64,000 bases of DNA from Mycobacterium parmense (GCF_010730575.1 NZ_AP022614.1:4216001-4280000), one strand, 5' to 3'; shown: positions 42,158-50,373, numbered from the stretch's first letter. Notes: generated by a model from the letters alone, not told the origin. A program made the numbers and translations.

Positions 42158-44716
42158 ATGGCGGTCGTCGACGACCTGGCGCCGAGCATGGATTCGTCGG
42201 CGCCGAGCGAGGACTACGGCCGTCAGCCGCCGCAGGATCTGGCGGCCGAGCAGTCGGTGTTGGGCGGCATGCTGTTGAGCAAGGACGCCATCGCCGACGT
42301 GCTGGAGCGGCTGCGGCCGGGCGATTTCTATCGCCCGGCGCATCAGAACGTCTACGACGCGATCCTCGACCTCTATGGGCGAGGCGAACCGGCCGACGCG
42401 GTGACGGTGGCCGCCGAACTGGACCGCCGCGGGATGCTGCGCCGCGTCGGTGGCGCGCCGTATCTGCACACCCTGATCTCGACCGTGCCGACGGCGGCCA
42501 ACGCGGGCTACTACGCGGGCATCGTTGCCGAGAAGGCGCTGCTGCGCCGTTTGGTCGAGGCGGGCACGCGGGTTGTGCAGTACGGGTACGCCGGCGCCGA
42601 GGGCGCCGACGTAGCCGAGATCGTCGACCGCGCCCAGGCCGAGATCTACGACGTCGCCGAGCGGCGGCTGTCGGAGGACTTCGTTCCGCTCGAGGACCTG
42701 CTGCAGCCGACGATGGACGAGATCGACGCCATCGCGTCCAATGGCGGCATCTCCCGCGGGGTGCCCACCGGCTTCACCGAACTCGACGAGGTGACCAACG
42801 GCCTGCACCCGGGGCAGATGATCATCGTCGCGGCGAGGCCCGGCGTGGGGAAGGCGCTCGCGTTGGACACGCCGCTGCCCACGCCGTCCGGCTGGACGAC
42901 CATGCGCGAGGTCGCGGTCGGCGACGAGTTGCTCGGCGCAGACGGGCGGCCGACGCGGGTGGTGGCGGCCACCGACGTGATGCTGGGCCGGCCGTGCTAC
43001 GAGGTGGAGTTCTCTGACGGCACGGTGCTCGTCGCCGACGCAGAGCATCAGTGGCTGACCGAAACACGCGCATCCCGGAAGTCGGCGCAAGCCGCGGAGG
43101 TGGGCTACAACCGCTGTAAAAACCAGCGCACATTTGCGGCGGTACGAACGACGGCCGAGATCGCCGGGAGCCTGCGCTGTGACAGCAGGGACCGGAGACT
43201 GAACCACAGCGTGGTCAATTCGCGTGCGCTCGACCTACCGGATCGCGAATTCTTGGTTCCCCCCTACACCCTTGGCGCCTGGCTTGGGGACGGTGCGAGT
43301 GCGGCCGCCCAGATCACAACGGCCGACCCGGAAATCGTCATGCGGATCGAAGCGGACGGGTTCGTGGCAGTCCCATCGCAAACCGCTCGGTACCGGTATG
43401 AGCTGTGCCTGCCGGCTGACGTCGAGCCTCCGCGCGAGTGCATGGTATGCGGCGAGTCGTTCGTCCCCCCAACGAATCCGAACTGCGTTCGCTGCTCCGG
43501 ACCGTCGCCGGGATTCCGGTTGCGCCAGGACTGCCGTTGGGCTGAGGGCACTTTGCAGGCGCGACTCACAACACTCGGCGTGCTCGGCAACAAGCACATT
43601 CCGATCGAATACCTGCGGGGGTCCGAGACGCAACGGCGCGCCCTGCTCGCCGGCCTGCTCGACACCGACGGAGCGGTGACCGCGTGCGGCGCTGTCCAAT
43701 TTTCGGTCACCAGCCATCGGCTGGCGTGCGACGTCGCCGAGCTGATCGTCAGCCTCGGCTATCGCTGCCAAACCTCGACCAAGCGCGTACGGGGCCCCCA
43801 CGACTCGTCCGGCGTTGCGTACACTCTGACCTTCTCCACCGACGAGGCGGTGTTCGCCTTACCGCGAAAGGCCCTCACGCACAAGGAGCGCCGGGCCACG
43901 GCCGGCACCAAACGCTCCGGGTCGCGCTTCATTGTGGACGTGCGCCCCGTCGAGACCGTCGCCGTGCGTTGTGTCGAAGTGGACAACGACAGCCACTTGT
44001 ATCTGGCGAGCAAGGCGATGATTCCCACCCATAACTCCACGCTGGGTCTGGATTTCATGCGGTCGTGCTCGATCAAGCACCGAATGGCGAGCGTGATCTT
44101 CTCGCTGGAGATGAGCAAGTCCGAGATCGTCATGCGGCTGCTGTCCGCGGAGGCGAAGATCAAGCTGGCCGACATGCGTTCGGGCCGGATGAGCGACGAC
44201 GACTGGACGCGGCTGGCGCGGCGGATGAGCGAGATCAGCGAGGCGCCGCTGTACATCGACGACTCGCCCAACCTGACCATGATGGAGATTCGCGCCAAGG
44301 CGCGCCGGCTGAAGCAAAAGGCCGACCTGAAGCTGGTCGTCGTCGACTACCTGCAGCTGATGACGTCAGGCAAAAAGCATGAGTCGCGGCAGGTCGAGGT
44401 GTCGGAATTCTCCAGGCACCTCAAGCTTCTGGCCAAAGAGATCGAGGTGCCGGTAGTCGCGATCGCGCAGCTGAACCGCGGTCCCGAGCAGCGCACCGAC
44501 AAGAAGCCGATGCTGTCGGACCTTCGCGAATCCGGCTCCCTCGAGCAGGACGCTGACATGGTCATCCTGCTGAACCGGCCGGATGCCTTCGACCGCGACG
44601 ACCCGCGCGGGGGCGAGGCGGATTTCATTCTCGCCAAACACCGTAACGGCCCGACCAAGACGGTCACCGTCGCACACCAGCTGCACCTGTCGCGCTTCGC
44701 GAACATGGCGCGCTAG
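42158..44716 (+). CDS. dnaB: Replicative DNA helicase DnaB with intein
   Basis: 852-residue precursor: 458 residues of helicase plus a 394-residue intein at residues 233-626. The N-terminal domain PPQDLAAEQSVLGGMLLSKDAI binds primase and forms the ring collar. The RecA-like domain has Walker A GVGK/ST, split by the intein after Lys, then VIFSLEMSKSEIVMRLLSAEA, Walker B LKLVVVDYLQLM, and SDLRESGSLEQDADMVILLNRP with sensor and Arg-finger region. Without excision the P-loop is interrupted, so splicing is needed for ATPase activity. It is alone, between a regulatory region rich in DnaA-box-like words and an accessory segment that starts nine bases after its stop. Confidence 0.97.
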   Translation: MAVVDDLAPSMDSSAPSEDYGRQPPQDLAAEQSVLGGMLLSKDAIADVLERLRPGDFYRPAHQNVYDAILDLYGRGEPADAVTVAAELDRRGMLRRVGGAPYLHTLISTVPTAANAGYYAGIVAEKALLRRLVEAGTRVVQYGYAGAEGADVAEIVDRAQAEIYDVAERRLSEDFVPLEDLLQPTMDEIDAIASNGGISRGVPTGFTELDEVTNGLHPGQMIIVAARPGVGKALALDTPLPTPSGWTTMREVAVGDELLGADGRPTRVVAATDVMLGRPCYEVEFSDGTVLVADAEHQWLTETRASRKSAQAAEVGYNRCKNQRTFAAVRTTAEIAGSLRCDSRDRRLNHSVVNSRALDLPDREFLVPPYTLGAWLGDGASAAAQITTADPEIVMRIEADGFVAVPSQTARYRYELCLPADVEPPRECMVCGESFVPPTNPNCVRCSGPSPGFRLRQDCRWAEGTLQARLTTLGVLGNKHIPIEYLRGSETQRRALLAGLLDTDGAVTACGAVQFSVTSHRLACDVAELIVSLGYRCQTSTKRVRGPHDSSGVAYTLTFSTDEAVFALPRKALTHKERRATAGTKRSGSRFIVDVRPVETVAVRCVEVDNDSHLYLASKAMIPTHNSTLGLDFMRSCSIKHRMASVIFSLEMSKSEIVMRLLSAEAKIKLADMRSGRMSDDDWTRLARRMSEISEAPLYIDDSPNLTMMEIRAKARRLKQKADLKLVVVDYLQLMTSGKKHESRQVEVSEFSRHLKLLAKEIEVPVVAIAQLNRGPEQRTDKKPMLSDLRESGSLEQDADMVILLNRPDAFDRDDPRGGEADFILAKHRNGPTKTVTVAHQLHLSRFANMAR
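42854..44035 (+). other. Class 3-type intein with LAGLIDADG homing endonuclease in the DnaB P-loop
   Basis: Begins at Ala (GVGK | ALALDTPLPTP), not at Cys/Ser/Thr, and ends THN | S. The class 3 signature is visible: Trp in AEHQWLTET (intein residue 67), Cys in VAVRCVEVDND (residue 373) and Thr in IPTHN (residue 392). The Cys would act as the first nucleophile, with the terminal Asn cyclising. Endonuclease motifs are LGAWLGDG and LLAGLLDTDG, both with their Asp intact. A Cys-x-x-Cys pair region (CMVCGES and CVRCSG) lies between them, perhaps a zinc knuckle. DnaB inteins at this site are known from M. tuberculosis and M. leprae relatives. Confidence 0.92.
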
Positions 44717-44725
44717 CACTTGGCG

Positions 44726-44751
44726 GCTGTCGAGATGCAACGAAGATTGAC
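44726..44751 (+). repeat. Left arm of a 26-bp inverted repeat, nine bases after dnaB
   Basis: gctgtcgagatgcaacgaag then attgac is repeated in inverse orientation at 48959-48984 with 25 of 26 positions identical. Read forward, the left copy encodes AAVEMQRRLT followed by a short open tail. No target-site duplication was recognised outside the arms. The remaining DNA to 44960 holds no gene that I recognise. Confidence 0.8.
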
Positions 44752-44960
44752 AAAGTGTGCAGTCTTGTTTAACAAGCTGGCGCGACGCTCTGCTCCCGGG
44801 AGCCGTCGAGCCGGTCGGTGCTTTTTGTAGGTGCTCAAACAAAATGGCCACGCGGCCCTGCGTCTACGGTGGATTCAGGCCGTGCGGGGTTGATCCCGTG
44901 TGGCGCATGTCAACTTGGGGTCGTCATCGACCGGCGAAGAAGCGCCGAGGTGTTTCGGTC

Positions 44961-45644
44961 TTATTTTGAAGGGAGCCGTGACTCAGGGGCGGGGGGAGTT
45001 TTACGTGCTCGACGTCCGGGGGCGGCCGCTGCCGGCAATTCCAGCGAACGCCTTAAGTATTGGGTGAGTTCGAGTGCCACGTCGTCAGCGGGCCTGTCGA
45101 ATTCGCTGTTGACCCAGTCGGTCAACCAAACTTGCAGTGCTGACACCACGAGGCCCGCTAACAGCGATGGCCGCATGGGGGGAACTCCTTCGGATTCGAC
45201 TGCGTCGTGCGCCAGTGCGACCATTGTGTCGATGCCCGTACGCCAGGCGTCGCGCTGGTTGCCGCGGCCCCAATTGTGGCCGCCTGTGGCCCAGCTCAAT
45301 CCTTCGCTGACGTGAATGCGCAAGTAGTTGGGATGTTCGGCGAAGTAGGTGACGAGCGCATGAAGCGATGCGAACAGTCGTTGGACCGGCGAAGTGCAAT
45401 CAGCTATGGCTTGTTGTCCCGCGGAAATGAATTCTTCGACGCGCTGCTGATTGAGGACGTCCCATATCTCGTCCTTGCCGGCGAAGTGTTTGTACAGCGT
45501 CGCCAGGGATACATCGGCGGTGCGCGCGATGTTTGCGACCTTGGTCTTTTCGAACCCGGCCCTGGCGAACTCGTACTCGGCGGCTGCAATGATCTGCATC
45601 CGATACATCTGCCGGCGGGTTTCGTGAATGCTGGGGACGTTCAC
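44961..45644 (-). CDS. TetR-family transcriptional regulator
   Basis: 227 residues from the GTG (VNVPSIHETRRQMYRMQ). The HTH is at about 20-60: IIAAAEYEFARAGFEKTKVA and ADVSLATLYKHFAGKDEIWD. The ligand domain contains NYLRIHVSEGLSWATGGHN and ALQVWLTDWVNSEFDRPADD, like the regulators paired with lipid-catabolism genes in mycobacteria. The tail is basic (PGRRARKTPP). A longer reading frame upstream is open. It stands alone at the left end of the block bounded by the 26-bp inverted repeat and might control the block. Confidence 0.87.
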   Translation of the reverse strand: MNVPSIHETRRQMYRMQIIAAAEYEFARAGFEKTKVANIARTADVSLATLYKHFAGKDEIWDVLNQQRVEEFISAGQQAIADCTSPVQRLFASLHALVTYFAEHPNYLRIHVSEGLSWATGGHNWGRGNQRDAWRTGIDTMVALAHDAVESEGVPPMRPSLLAGLVVSALQVWLTDWVNSEFDRPADDVALELTQYLRRSLELPAAAAPGRRARKTPPAPESRLPSK

Positions 45645-45778
45645 CGGTATCGCCTCACTGTGCCATACCGTCCTTCGGGCCAGGGTACTGACTGACCGAG
45701 CATAATTGACCCGTAAGTGAGTTCCTCTGACCACCGGCGATGGGCCTGACGCGCGTTACTGAGACTTGCCGTCACGTC

Positions 45779-45938
45779 CTATTTGTTCCACTTCTCGCGG
45801 TTGAGAGCGTAGAGCCATGGCAGCACTACGTAAGGGGTTAGGTACCAGATGAATACGGCCCACCAGCCGACAACGCCGAACCGGCTGGCCGGTGTCGCTG
45901 ATCACTGTCAAACCCTTCTTCGGATGTTCGGTGGTCAT
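45779..45938 (-). pseudogene. Broken small membrane-protein gene (apparent frameshift)
   Basis: The minus strand starts well at 45938 with MTTEHPKKGLTVISDTGQPV, then loses frame. One frame over, the sequence continues as RFGVVGWWAVFIWYLTPYV and VLPWLYALNREKWNK and stops at 45779. The second part is a clear membrane helix with a basic end, and the two parts join into a sensible small protein of about 53 residues if one base is restored near 45866-45872. The 160-base span is not a multiple of three. Alternatives are programmed frameshifting or a sequencing error. Confidence 0.55.
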
Positions 45939-46046
45939 GGCGACCACGCGCGTTGTGTCGCGAATTCGGGGGGTGCTTGCTTGGATCGAGTCGGCCTGGC
46001 GCTTCGTGGGAGGATTAGCACGCCTAAGCCCTGTCCTGTTGGTGGT

Positions 46047-46655
46047 TCATCGTTGGTGGGTTCGCAAGGCGATCATGAGGGCGGTTGCTTTGGCCAGTGT
46101 CGTTGTGTCGTTGAGGCGGGTCAGCTCGGCGCTGAGGAAGGTTTTGCGTCCTTCGATGACGTCGATGCGGGCGGTGGCCTGCAGTGGGGTGTCGGTCTCT
46201 ACGTAGTCGGTGTAGTCGACGTGGAGGTAGGCGGTGCGGCTGATCGGGCGGCCGGCGGCGTCGATGGTGAGGGCGAAGTGCCAGTCGAAAAGTAGCGGTA
46301 GCGCGCCGCCGAGGACGACGTCATGGGCGCCATGGTAGAAGCGGCCGAACTTGCCCTGCAAGACAACACCTTTGGCGCTAGTGGTGTGGATGGTGAACGC
46401 TGGTATCAGTGGGTTCCCAAAGCCGGGTAGTGCGGCATCGCGACCGGCTGGGGCCTGTGTTTCAGGTGCCCGATGCTGGGTCAGGATTGTCGTGAGTCGG
46501 CGCAGTTGAGTTGCCGCCGCGGTCCACACGGCCGCGTCGGGGTTCGCCGACTGCGTGGCGTCTTGTAATTCCCGCAGGCGTTGGACGTATTCCACGAATT
46601 CAGGGCTGGCAGCCTCGGGTCGATACTGTGAGAAGTCGAAGGCGGGTGATGTCAT
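46047..46655 (-). CDS. Hotdog-fold thioesterase-like protein
   Basis: 202 residues. The first 60 are helical (SPEFVEYVQRLRELQDATQ), and the hotdog core is in the second half: KFGRFYHGAHDVVLGGALPLLFDWHFAL is the central helix, with YLHVDYTDYVETDTPLQATARI and RKTFLSAELTRLNDTTTLAKATALMI as strands. The Asp in LFDW is at the position of the catalytic acid in 4HBT/PaaI-type thioesterases. Acyl-CoA hydrolysis is the likely reaction. Same strand as the membrane protein upstream (163 bases away). Confidence 0.82.
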   Translation of the reverse strand: MTSPAFDFSQYRPEAASPEFVEYVQRLRELQDATQSANPDAAVWTAAATQLRRLTTILTQHRAPETQAPAGRDAALPGFGNPLIPAFTIHTTSAKGVVLQGKFGRFYHGAHDVVLGGALPLLFDWHFALTIDAAGRPISRTAYLHVDYTDYVETDTPLQATARIDVIEGRKTFLSAELTRLNDTTTLAKATALMIALRTHQR

Positions 46656-46818
46656 CGTGTCCGTTCGCGGCTATGCGGCGCCAGGGTCGTTTTGATTGGC
46701 GGATGTCGCCGAGCGTCGGCGCAGGGACGCTCAAAATCGCTGTATCTTCTGCGCTTTCGGTGTCGTTGCAACGGCTGTGTGTGCGGGACCGCCGGGCGTG
46801 CCCCGGCGTGGCGGTTGC

Positions 46819-47628
46819 CTAGGCGCGGACCGAGGCAGGAGCGCCGACGCTGGTCGACGCCCGGTCCGCCGCCAGAGCTTTGCGCCCGTAGAGGTAGCCC
46901 AGTTGCTTGGCGACGAAGGGAAGGCTGACGATCGGTGCGATCATCCACGGCAGGTTCTCATAGATCAGGACGATCGAGACGTCCCAGAATCCGTGGCGTG
47001 GGAAGTTGGGAAAGCCGTGGCGCGCCTCGGCGACGAAGTAGATGAAAAACACCGTCAACATGACCGCCATGGTGAAGAAGGTCCACCACAGCGGACGGAT
47101 ACGTTTTTCGGGGTCGTTGCCGGCTTTCCTCAACTTCGACCACGAGTACAGCAGGATGGCGGCGCCGGTTACGACAGCCAGTTCCATCGCCCACAACGCT
47201 CCGTCGCTGTTGAGATAGCGCACATCGTTGATGCCGTAGTACCAGATCACCCATCCCCAGCGCTGACCCTGCGTGATGTGCATCTTGCCCATCAGGTCAC
47301 CGACGAGCCAGATGACCTCCCACCAGAGCTCACTTGCGGCGCCAGCGATGCAAAACCAGAGCATCTGAAACTCGTTTGCTTTTTCCAACGTCGTGCGTGT
47401 CTCGCCCGGAGTATCGATCCATGACGTGATGAACATGATGAAAACCGGGGTCATAAACAGAAAACAGGCGATCGTGCCGGTCGCGGGCACCATCGGGATC
47501 AGCCCCACGCCGACACCGATGACGCTGCCCACGGCGATCGTTGTCGTAAACGCCGCGCACCACGCGTAAGTCCGGACCCGCCGTTTGGCCCATGGTCGGG
47601 CGAAATCGTGTTCAAGGGCGGTTGTCAT
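46819..47628 (-). CDS. Multi-pass membrane protein, emopamil-binding-like appearance
   Basis: 269 residues with six or seven helices (AFTTTIAVGSVIGVGVGLIP, IACFLFMTPVFIMFITSW, LWAMELAVVTGAAILLYS, WWTFFTMAVMLTVFFIYFVA, IYENLPWMIAPIVSLPFVA). Conserved-looking polar positions lie within membranes: FCIAGAASELWWEVIWLVGD, and ...WGWVIWYYGINDVRYLNSDG. The general layout is like EBP/EXPERA sterol-isomerase-type proteins, but the match is by eye and weak. aggagg lies well before the ATG. Divergent from the methyltransferase gene across an inverted repeat. Confidence 0.7.
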   Translation of the reverse strand: MTTALEHDFARPWAKRRVRTYAWCAAFTTTIAVGSVIGVGVGLIPMVPATGTIACFLFMTPVFIMFITSWIDTPGETRTTLEKANEFQMLWFCIAGAASELWWEVIWLVGDLMGKMHITQGQRWGWVIWYYGINDVRYLNSDGALWAMELAVVTGAAILLYSWSKLRKAGNDPEKRIRPLWWTFFTMAVMLTVFFIYFVAEARHGFPNFPRHGFWDVSIVLIYENLPWMIAPIVSLPFVAKQLGYLYGRKALAADRASTSVGAPASVRA

Positions 47629-47675
47629 GACAGCCTCCTGCTGCTGGAGTGAAAAACTTCGTACGACCCGGATAG

Positions 47676-47691
47676 CAGAATCGTTATTCTG
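47676..47691. promoter_or_regulatory. Inverted repeat CAGAAT-CGTT-ATTCTG in a divergent promoter
   Basis: Perfect 6-bp arms with a 4-base centre, 48 bases upstream of the membrane-protein ATG and 118 before the methyltransferase start. AT content is locally high. Size and place fit a TetR-type operator; the nearest TetR gene is at 44961-45644. Confidence 0.5.
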
Positions 47692-47808
47692 GAAGCTAGC
47701 ATCACGATACTGCGCAGCGCAATAAGTGTTCTAATGTGGAGCTGCGGTCGCGCTACACGCCGGGGGCCGGGTCGTAGCGACGACACCATGAAAAGGAGTC
47801 ACGGGTTG

Positions 47809-48600
47809 ATGAGTTATGGACCGCCGGCGTCAGTCGTGGACCGGACGCGGAAGTTGTTAGATCCGCGGCGATGTACCGACTTTCGCTTCACCGAGCCGGG
47901 ATACTTGGACTTTCTTGGTGAGCAGGCACCGCCTGCGCCACGTATCGTGCACCGGTTGATGAATACCGAGTTCTATACCGGCGGCTACGAGCGCGGCCGC
48001 GCCGCGCTGCGACGCCTCGTGGGGCTTGTCGCTCCGCAGCGCGCCGACGACCGCGCACGAATATTGGCCGGCCTTCAGCTAAGACCGGGTGCCGCGGTGA
48101 TCGACCTGGGTTGCGGGCCGGGTAATTTCACTGGGCTGTTCGGTAGTGCCGTGGGCGAGAAGGGTTTGGCGGTGGGAGTCGACGCCTCACACCACATGCT
48201 GCGACGTGCCACCATCGACAATGCGGGCCCCAACGTGGCTTATCTACGTGCCGACGCCCAGAACCTACCCTTTGCCGATCAAAGCGCCGACGCCATTGCA
48301 TGCCTTATGGCGCTTTATCTCATCGAGCAGCCCTTCAAGGCGCTCGATGAGATTGCCCGCGTGCTGCGTCCCAACGGTCGGGTGGTCATCCTCACCAGTC
48401 TGGCGCCGGGGGGCACGCGCGGTGCTGTGCGCAGCCGGGTGGTTGAAGGTGTTAGCGGATGTCGGATGTTCGGCCGTGATGAAATCGTTAAAGCTCTGCT
48501 TCTGAGAGGTTTCGGCGAAGTCGAGCAACGAACCGGCGGTCTGTCACAGTTGGTGACCGCTACGCGGCACGTCGTCGGCGGCGAAGATGACACACGATGA
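47809..48600 (+). CDS. SAM-dependent class I methyltransferase
   Basis: 263 residues. SAM-binding motif I is VIDLGCGPGNFTGLFG, motif II region is LAVGVDASHHMLRRA, the acidic loop is LRADAQNLPFADQSADAIAC, and the post-motif is EIARVLRPNGRVVILTS. The N-terminal 90 residues (RCTDFRFTEPGYLDFLGEQ) are a cap like those on lipid or quinone methyltransferases. A TTG just before the ATG and an ATG further upstream are possible starts; aaaaggag (47791-47798) supports TTG/ATG near 47806-47809. Acceptor unknown. Confidence 0.88.
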   Translation: MSYGPPASVVDRTRKLLDPRRCTDFRFTEPGYLDFLGEQAPPAPRIVHRLMNTEFYTGGYERGRAALRRLVGLVAPQRADDRARILAGLQLRPGAAVIDLGCGPGNFTGLFGSAVGEKGLAVGVDASHHMLRRATIDNAGPNVAYLRADAQNLPFADQSADAIACLMALYLIEQPFKALDEIARVLRPNGRVVILTSLAPGGTRGAVRSRVVEGVSGCRMFGRDEIVKALLLRGFGEVEQRTGGLSQLVTATRHVVGGEDDTR

Positions 48601-49073
48601 AATGACACGACTCCGCGTCCAGGCCGCGGCTCGGTACTGATGCGGGTGAGGCGAATAGAGGTCCAGATCGGGCATGCCGACCGTAGCGCGCCCCCGCGGG
48701 GCAAGCCGCGATGGCAGCCAAAGCAGGCGCTTCAGTGCAGCATTACCCGTGTGATCATTTCGACGTGTGGCCGCACGGCCCGCCTTCGACGCCGTAATCG
48801 CCCACCAGCGCGAATTTCTGTACACGCTGTTTCGTGACTCGCCGCGGTAAGACCCGCTCGGCAAAGATTGGTGTGGTTGATCGCACGATGATGTGCAGCG
48901 AAAATTAACAAGCCTCGGGGACACGCTGAAGTTTTGTCAAAGTAGCCAGGCGTGTCTGGTCAATCTTCGCTGCATCTCGACAGCGGCGGTGTAGGTCCCC
49001 AGAGCTCGGCGGTAGGAGGTGGCCGCGTTCGCGGGCGTAGAATACCGGTGGTTATGCTATAAATGTTCTTATC
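48601..49073. other. 473-bp gene-free spacer containing the right inverted-repeat arm
   Basis: No recognisable gene. The only structure is the repeat arm at 48959-48984. A short minus-strand frame through it reads TSYRRALGTYTAAVEMQRRL and ends TRHAWLL-stop at about 48941, with an in-frame stop upstream near 49060, so it looks like the 3' remnant of a lost gene. Confidence 0.5.
48959..48984 (-). repeat. Right arm of the 26-bp inverted repeat
   Basis: Inverse copy of 44726-44751 with one substitution (gcAgcg for gcaAcg on the shared strand). The pair bounds 4.2 kb holding TetR, a broken membrane gene, thioesterase, membrane protein and methyltransferase. Outside the right arm lies a TetR/SnoaL pair. 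Confidence 0.8.
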
Positions 49074-49661
49074 ATGAGATATCCGGCAGACCAGAAGGCC
49101 AAGGCGCGCGCCGCGCTGCTGCGTGCCGGAATGCAGTCGATGAAGGTCGCCGGGTTCAACGGGATCGGGGTGGACGGGCTCGCCGGCGCGGCGGACGTGA
49201 CCTCCGGAGCCTTCTATTCGAACTTCGCCAACAAGGAAGCGATGCTCGAGGCGATCATCGAGGCCGCCGTCGGCGAGCCGTTCGTTTCCGACACCGAGTC
49301 CGGCAACAAGACCGAGCGCCGGTCGAAGCTGAAGAGCTTTGTCGCGGAATACCTCAGTGCCTACCACGTGGAAAACCCGGGCGACGGATGCGTGATGCCC
49401 ACGCTTAGCGCCGACGTGGCACGGGCGGGAGCATCCACTCGGGAGGTCTACGAGCACAAGATCACCGCGCTGGCGGCGCGGGTGGCCGAGGTGCTCGACG
49501 GCGCCGATCGGGAGCGCCGGGCGTGGAGCGTCGTCGCGCTGATGGTGGGGGCGGTGTCGATCTCGCGCGCGATGTACGACCCGGCCACGCAGGCAGAGGT
49601 GCTCGAGGCCGCGAGCGAGACCGCGGACAGGCTCATTTCGCCCGGCAAGCGACGCACATGA
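49074..49661 (+). CDS. TetR-family transcriptional regulator
   Basis: 195 residues. The HTH is ALLRAGMQSMKVAGFNGIGVDGLAG followed by ADVTSGAFYSNFANKEAML (about 12-58; given in parts). The ligand domain contains GCVMPTLSADVARAG and WSVVALMVGAVSISRAM, the pattern of the TetR_C_6-like or AcrR-type group. The region before the ATG is AT-rich (tatgctataaatgttcttatc), suggesting promoter and operator right at the start. Its stop overlaps the ATG of the SnoaL-like gene (ATGA), so it probably regulates itself and that partner. Confidence 0.9.
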   Translation: MRYPADQKAKARAALLRAGMQSMKVAGFNGIGVDGLAGAADVTSGAFYSNFANKEAMLEAIIEAAVGEPFVSDTESGNKTERRSKLKSFVAEYLSAYHVENPGDGCVMPTLSADVARAGASTREVYEHKITALAARVAEVLDGADRERRAWSVVALMVGAVSISRAMYDPATQAEVLEAASETADRLISPGKRRT

Positions 49662-50167
49662 GTGGAAGCGGCATGAGCACTTCGAGAGCTTGGAAAGCCG
49701 CTCTGGCGGGCTCGGGTATGGCCGTTGCCTTGGCTTGCGTTGTGCCCGGCCCCAAATCGACCGCCTCGCCCGACTACGACGCTGCGGCAACGCAGCGCCA
49801 GCGGGCCATCGTCGGCGCGTTCGCGACCGCTATCGTGCACGACGACCATGCGGAGATCGCTGGACACGCCACGCCCGACATCGTCTGGACCATCCCTGGC
49901 AACAGCGTGGTGTCCGGCCGGGCGACCGGAATCGACGACGTCACGAGGCTCGCCGACACTTTCGCTCAATACGGACTGCACATCGCGCCGCAAGGATTCG
50001 CTTTCGGCCGTGACACCGTCGCGGTCACACTGCACGACACTGGAGAGCACAACGGCAAGCGACTCCAACAGGACGTGGTCAATGTCCTGACCATCAGTGG
50101 GGACAAAATTTCTGAGGTCACAGCACATTTGACCGACATTGACTCCTTCGACGCGTACTTCTCCTAA
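49658..50167 (+). CDS. Exported SnoaL/NTF2-like protein
   Basis: 169 residues. An N-terminal signal-like segment (RAWKAALAGSGMAVALACVV) is followed by an NTF2-like cone fold: QRQRAIVGAFATAIVHDDHAEIAGHATPDIVWTI, given in parts, SVVSGRATGIDDVTRLADTF and QQDVVNVLTISGDKISEVTA. The Cys at the end of the hydrophobic segment (ALACVVPG) is a weak lipobox candidate. SnoaL-like proteins are cyclases, isomerases or ligand-binding modules; no catalytic assignment is possible. The ATG overlaps the TetR stop; an internal ATG five codons on is an alternative. Confidence 0.75.
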   Translation: MSGSGMSTSRAWKAALAGSGMAVALACVVPGPKSTASPDYDAAATQRQRAIVGAFATAIVHDDHAEIAGHATPDIVWTIPGNSVVSGRATGIDDVTRLADTFAQYGLHIAPQGFAFGRDTVAVTLHDTGEHNGKRLQQDVVNVLTISGDKISEVTAHLTDIDSFDAYFS

Positions 50168-50318
50168 TTGACGTGCGGGAGTGAACCAGTCCCCGCCGCG
50201 GAACCAAAGCGAACCTCGTCGGCCGTTGACCCGCAAAGTGGCTATCGGCCCGACGACGATCCCCTTCTGGTCGGTCGCGGTCTGGCACGTGACGCGAAGA
50301 GGCGAAGCTCGCTATTGG

Positions 50319-50346
50319 ATAGCGATCGTTATATAGTGATCGTTAT
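50319..50346. promoter_or_regulatory. Two copies of AG(C/T)GATCGTTAT before the hydrolase gene
   Basis: AGCGATCGTTAT (50321-50332) and AGTGATCGTTAT (50335-50346) are direct repeats 14 bases apart. The first lies in a near-palindrome ATAGCGATCGTTAT. They sit 28-55 bases before the hydrolase ATG, overlapping the probable promoter, so a repressor site is likely. Candidates are the TetR proteins at 49074 and 54824. Confidence 0.5.
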
Positions 50347-50373
50347 CCTGAATCCCCTCCGAGAGGAACGTGC

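Noticed and set aside
42158..44716. Two separate dnaB fragments with a gene between them
   Set aside because: The frame is uninterrupted and the middle has intein splicing motifs at both ends.
44717..48990. Complete insertion sequence bounded by the 26-bp inverted repeat
   Set aside because: No transposase frame between the arms and no target duplication recognised; reported as an open question instead.
48960..49790. 276-codon minus-strand frame opposite the TetR/SnoaL pair
   Set aside because: No motif, and the plus strand carries clear TetR and NTF2-like proteins coupled by ATGA.
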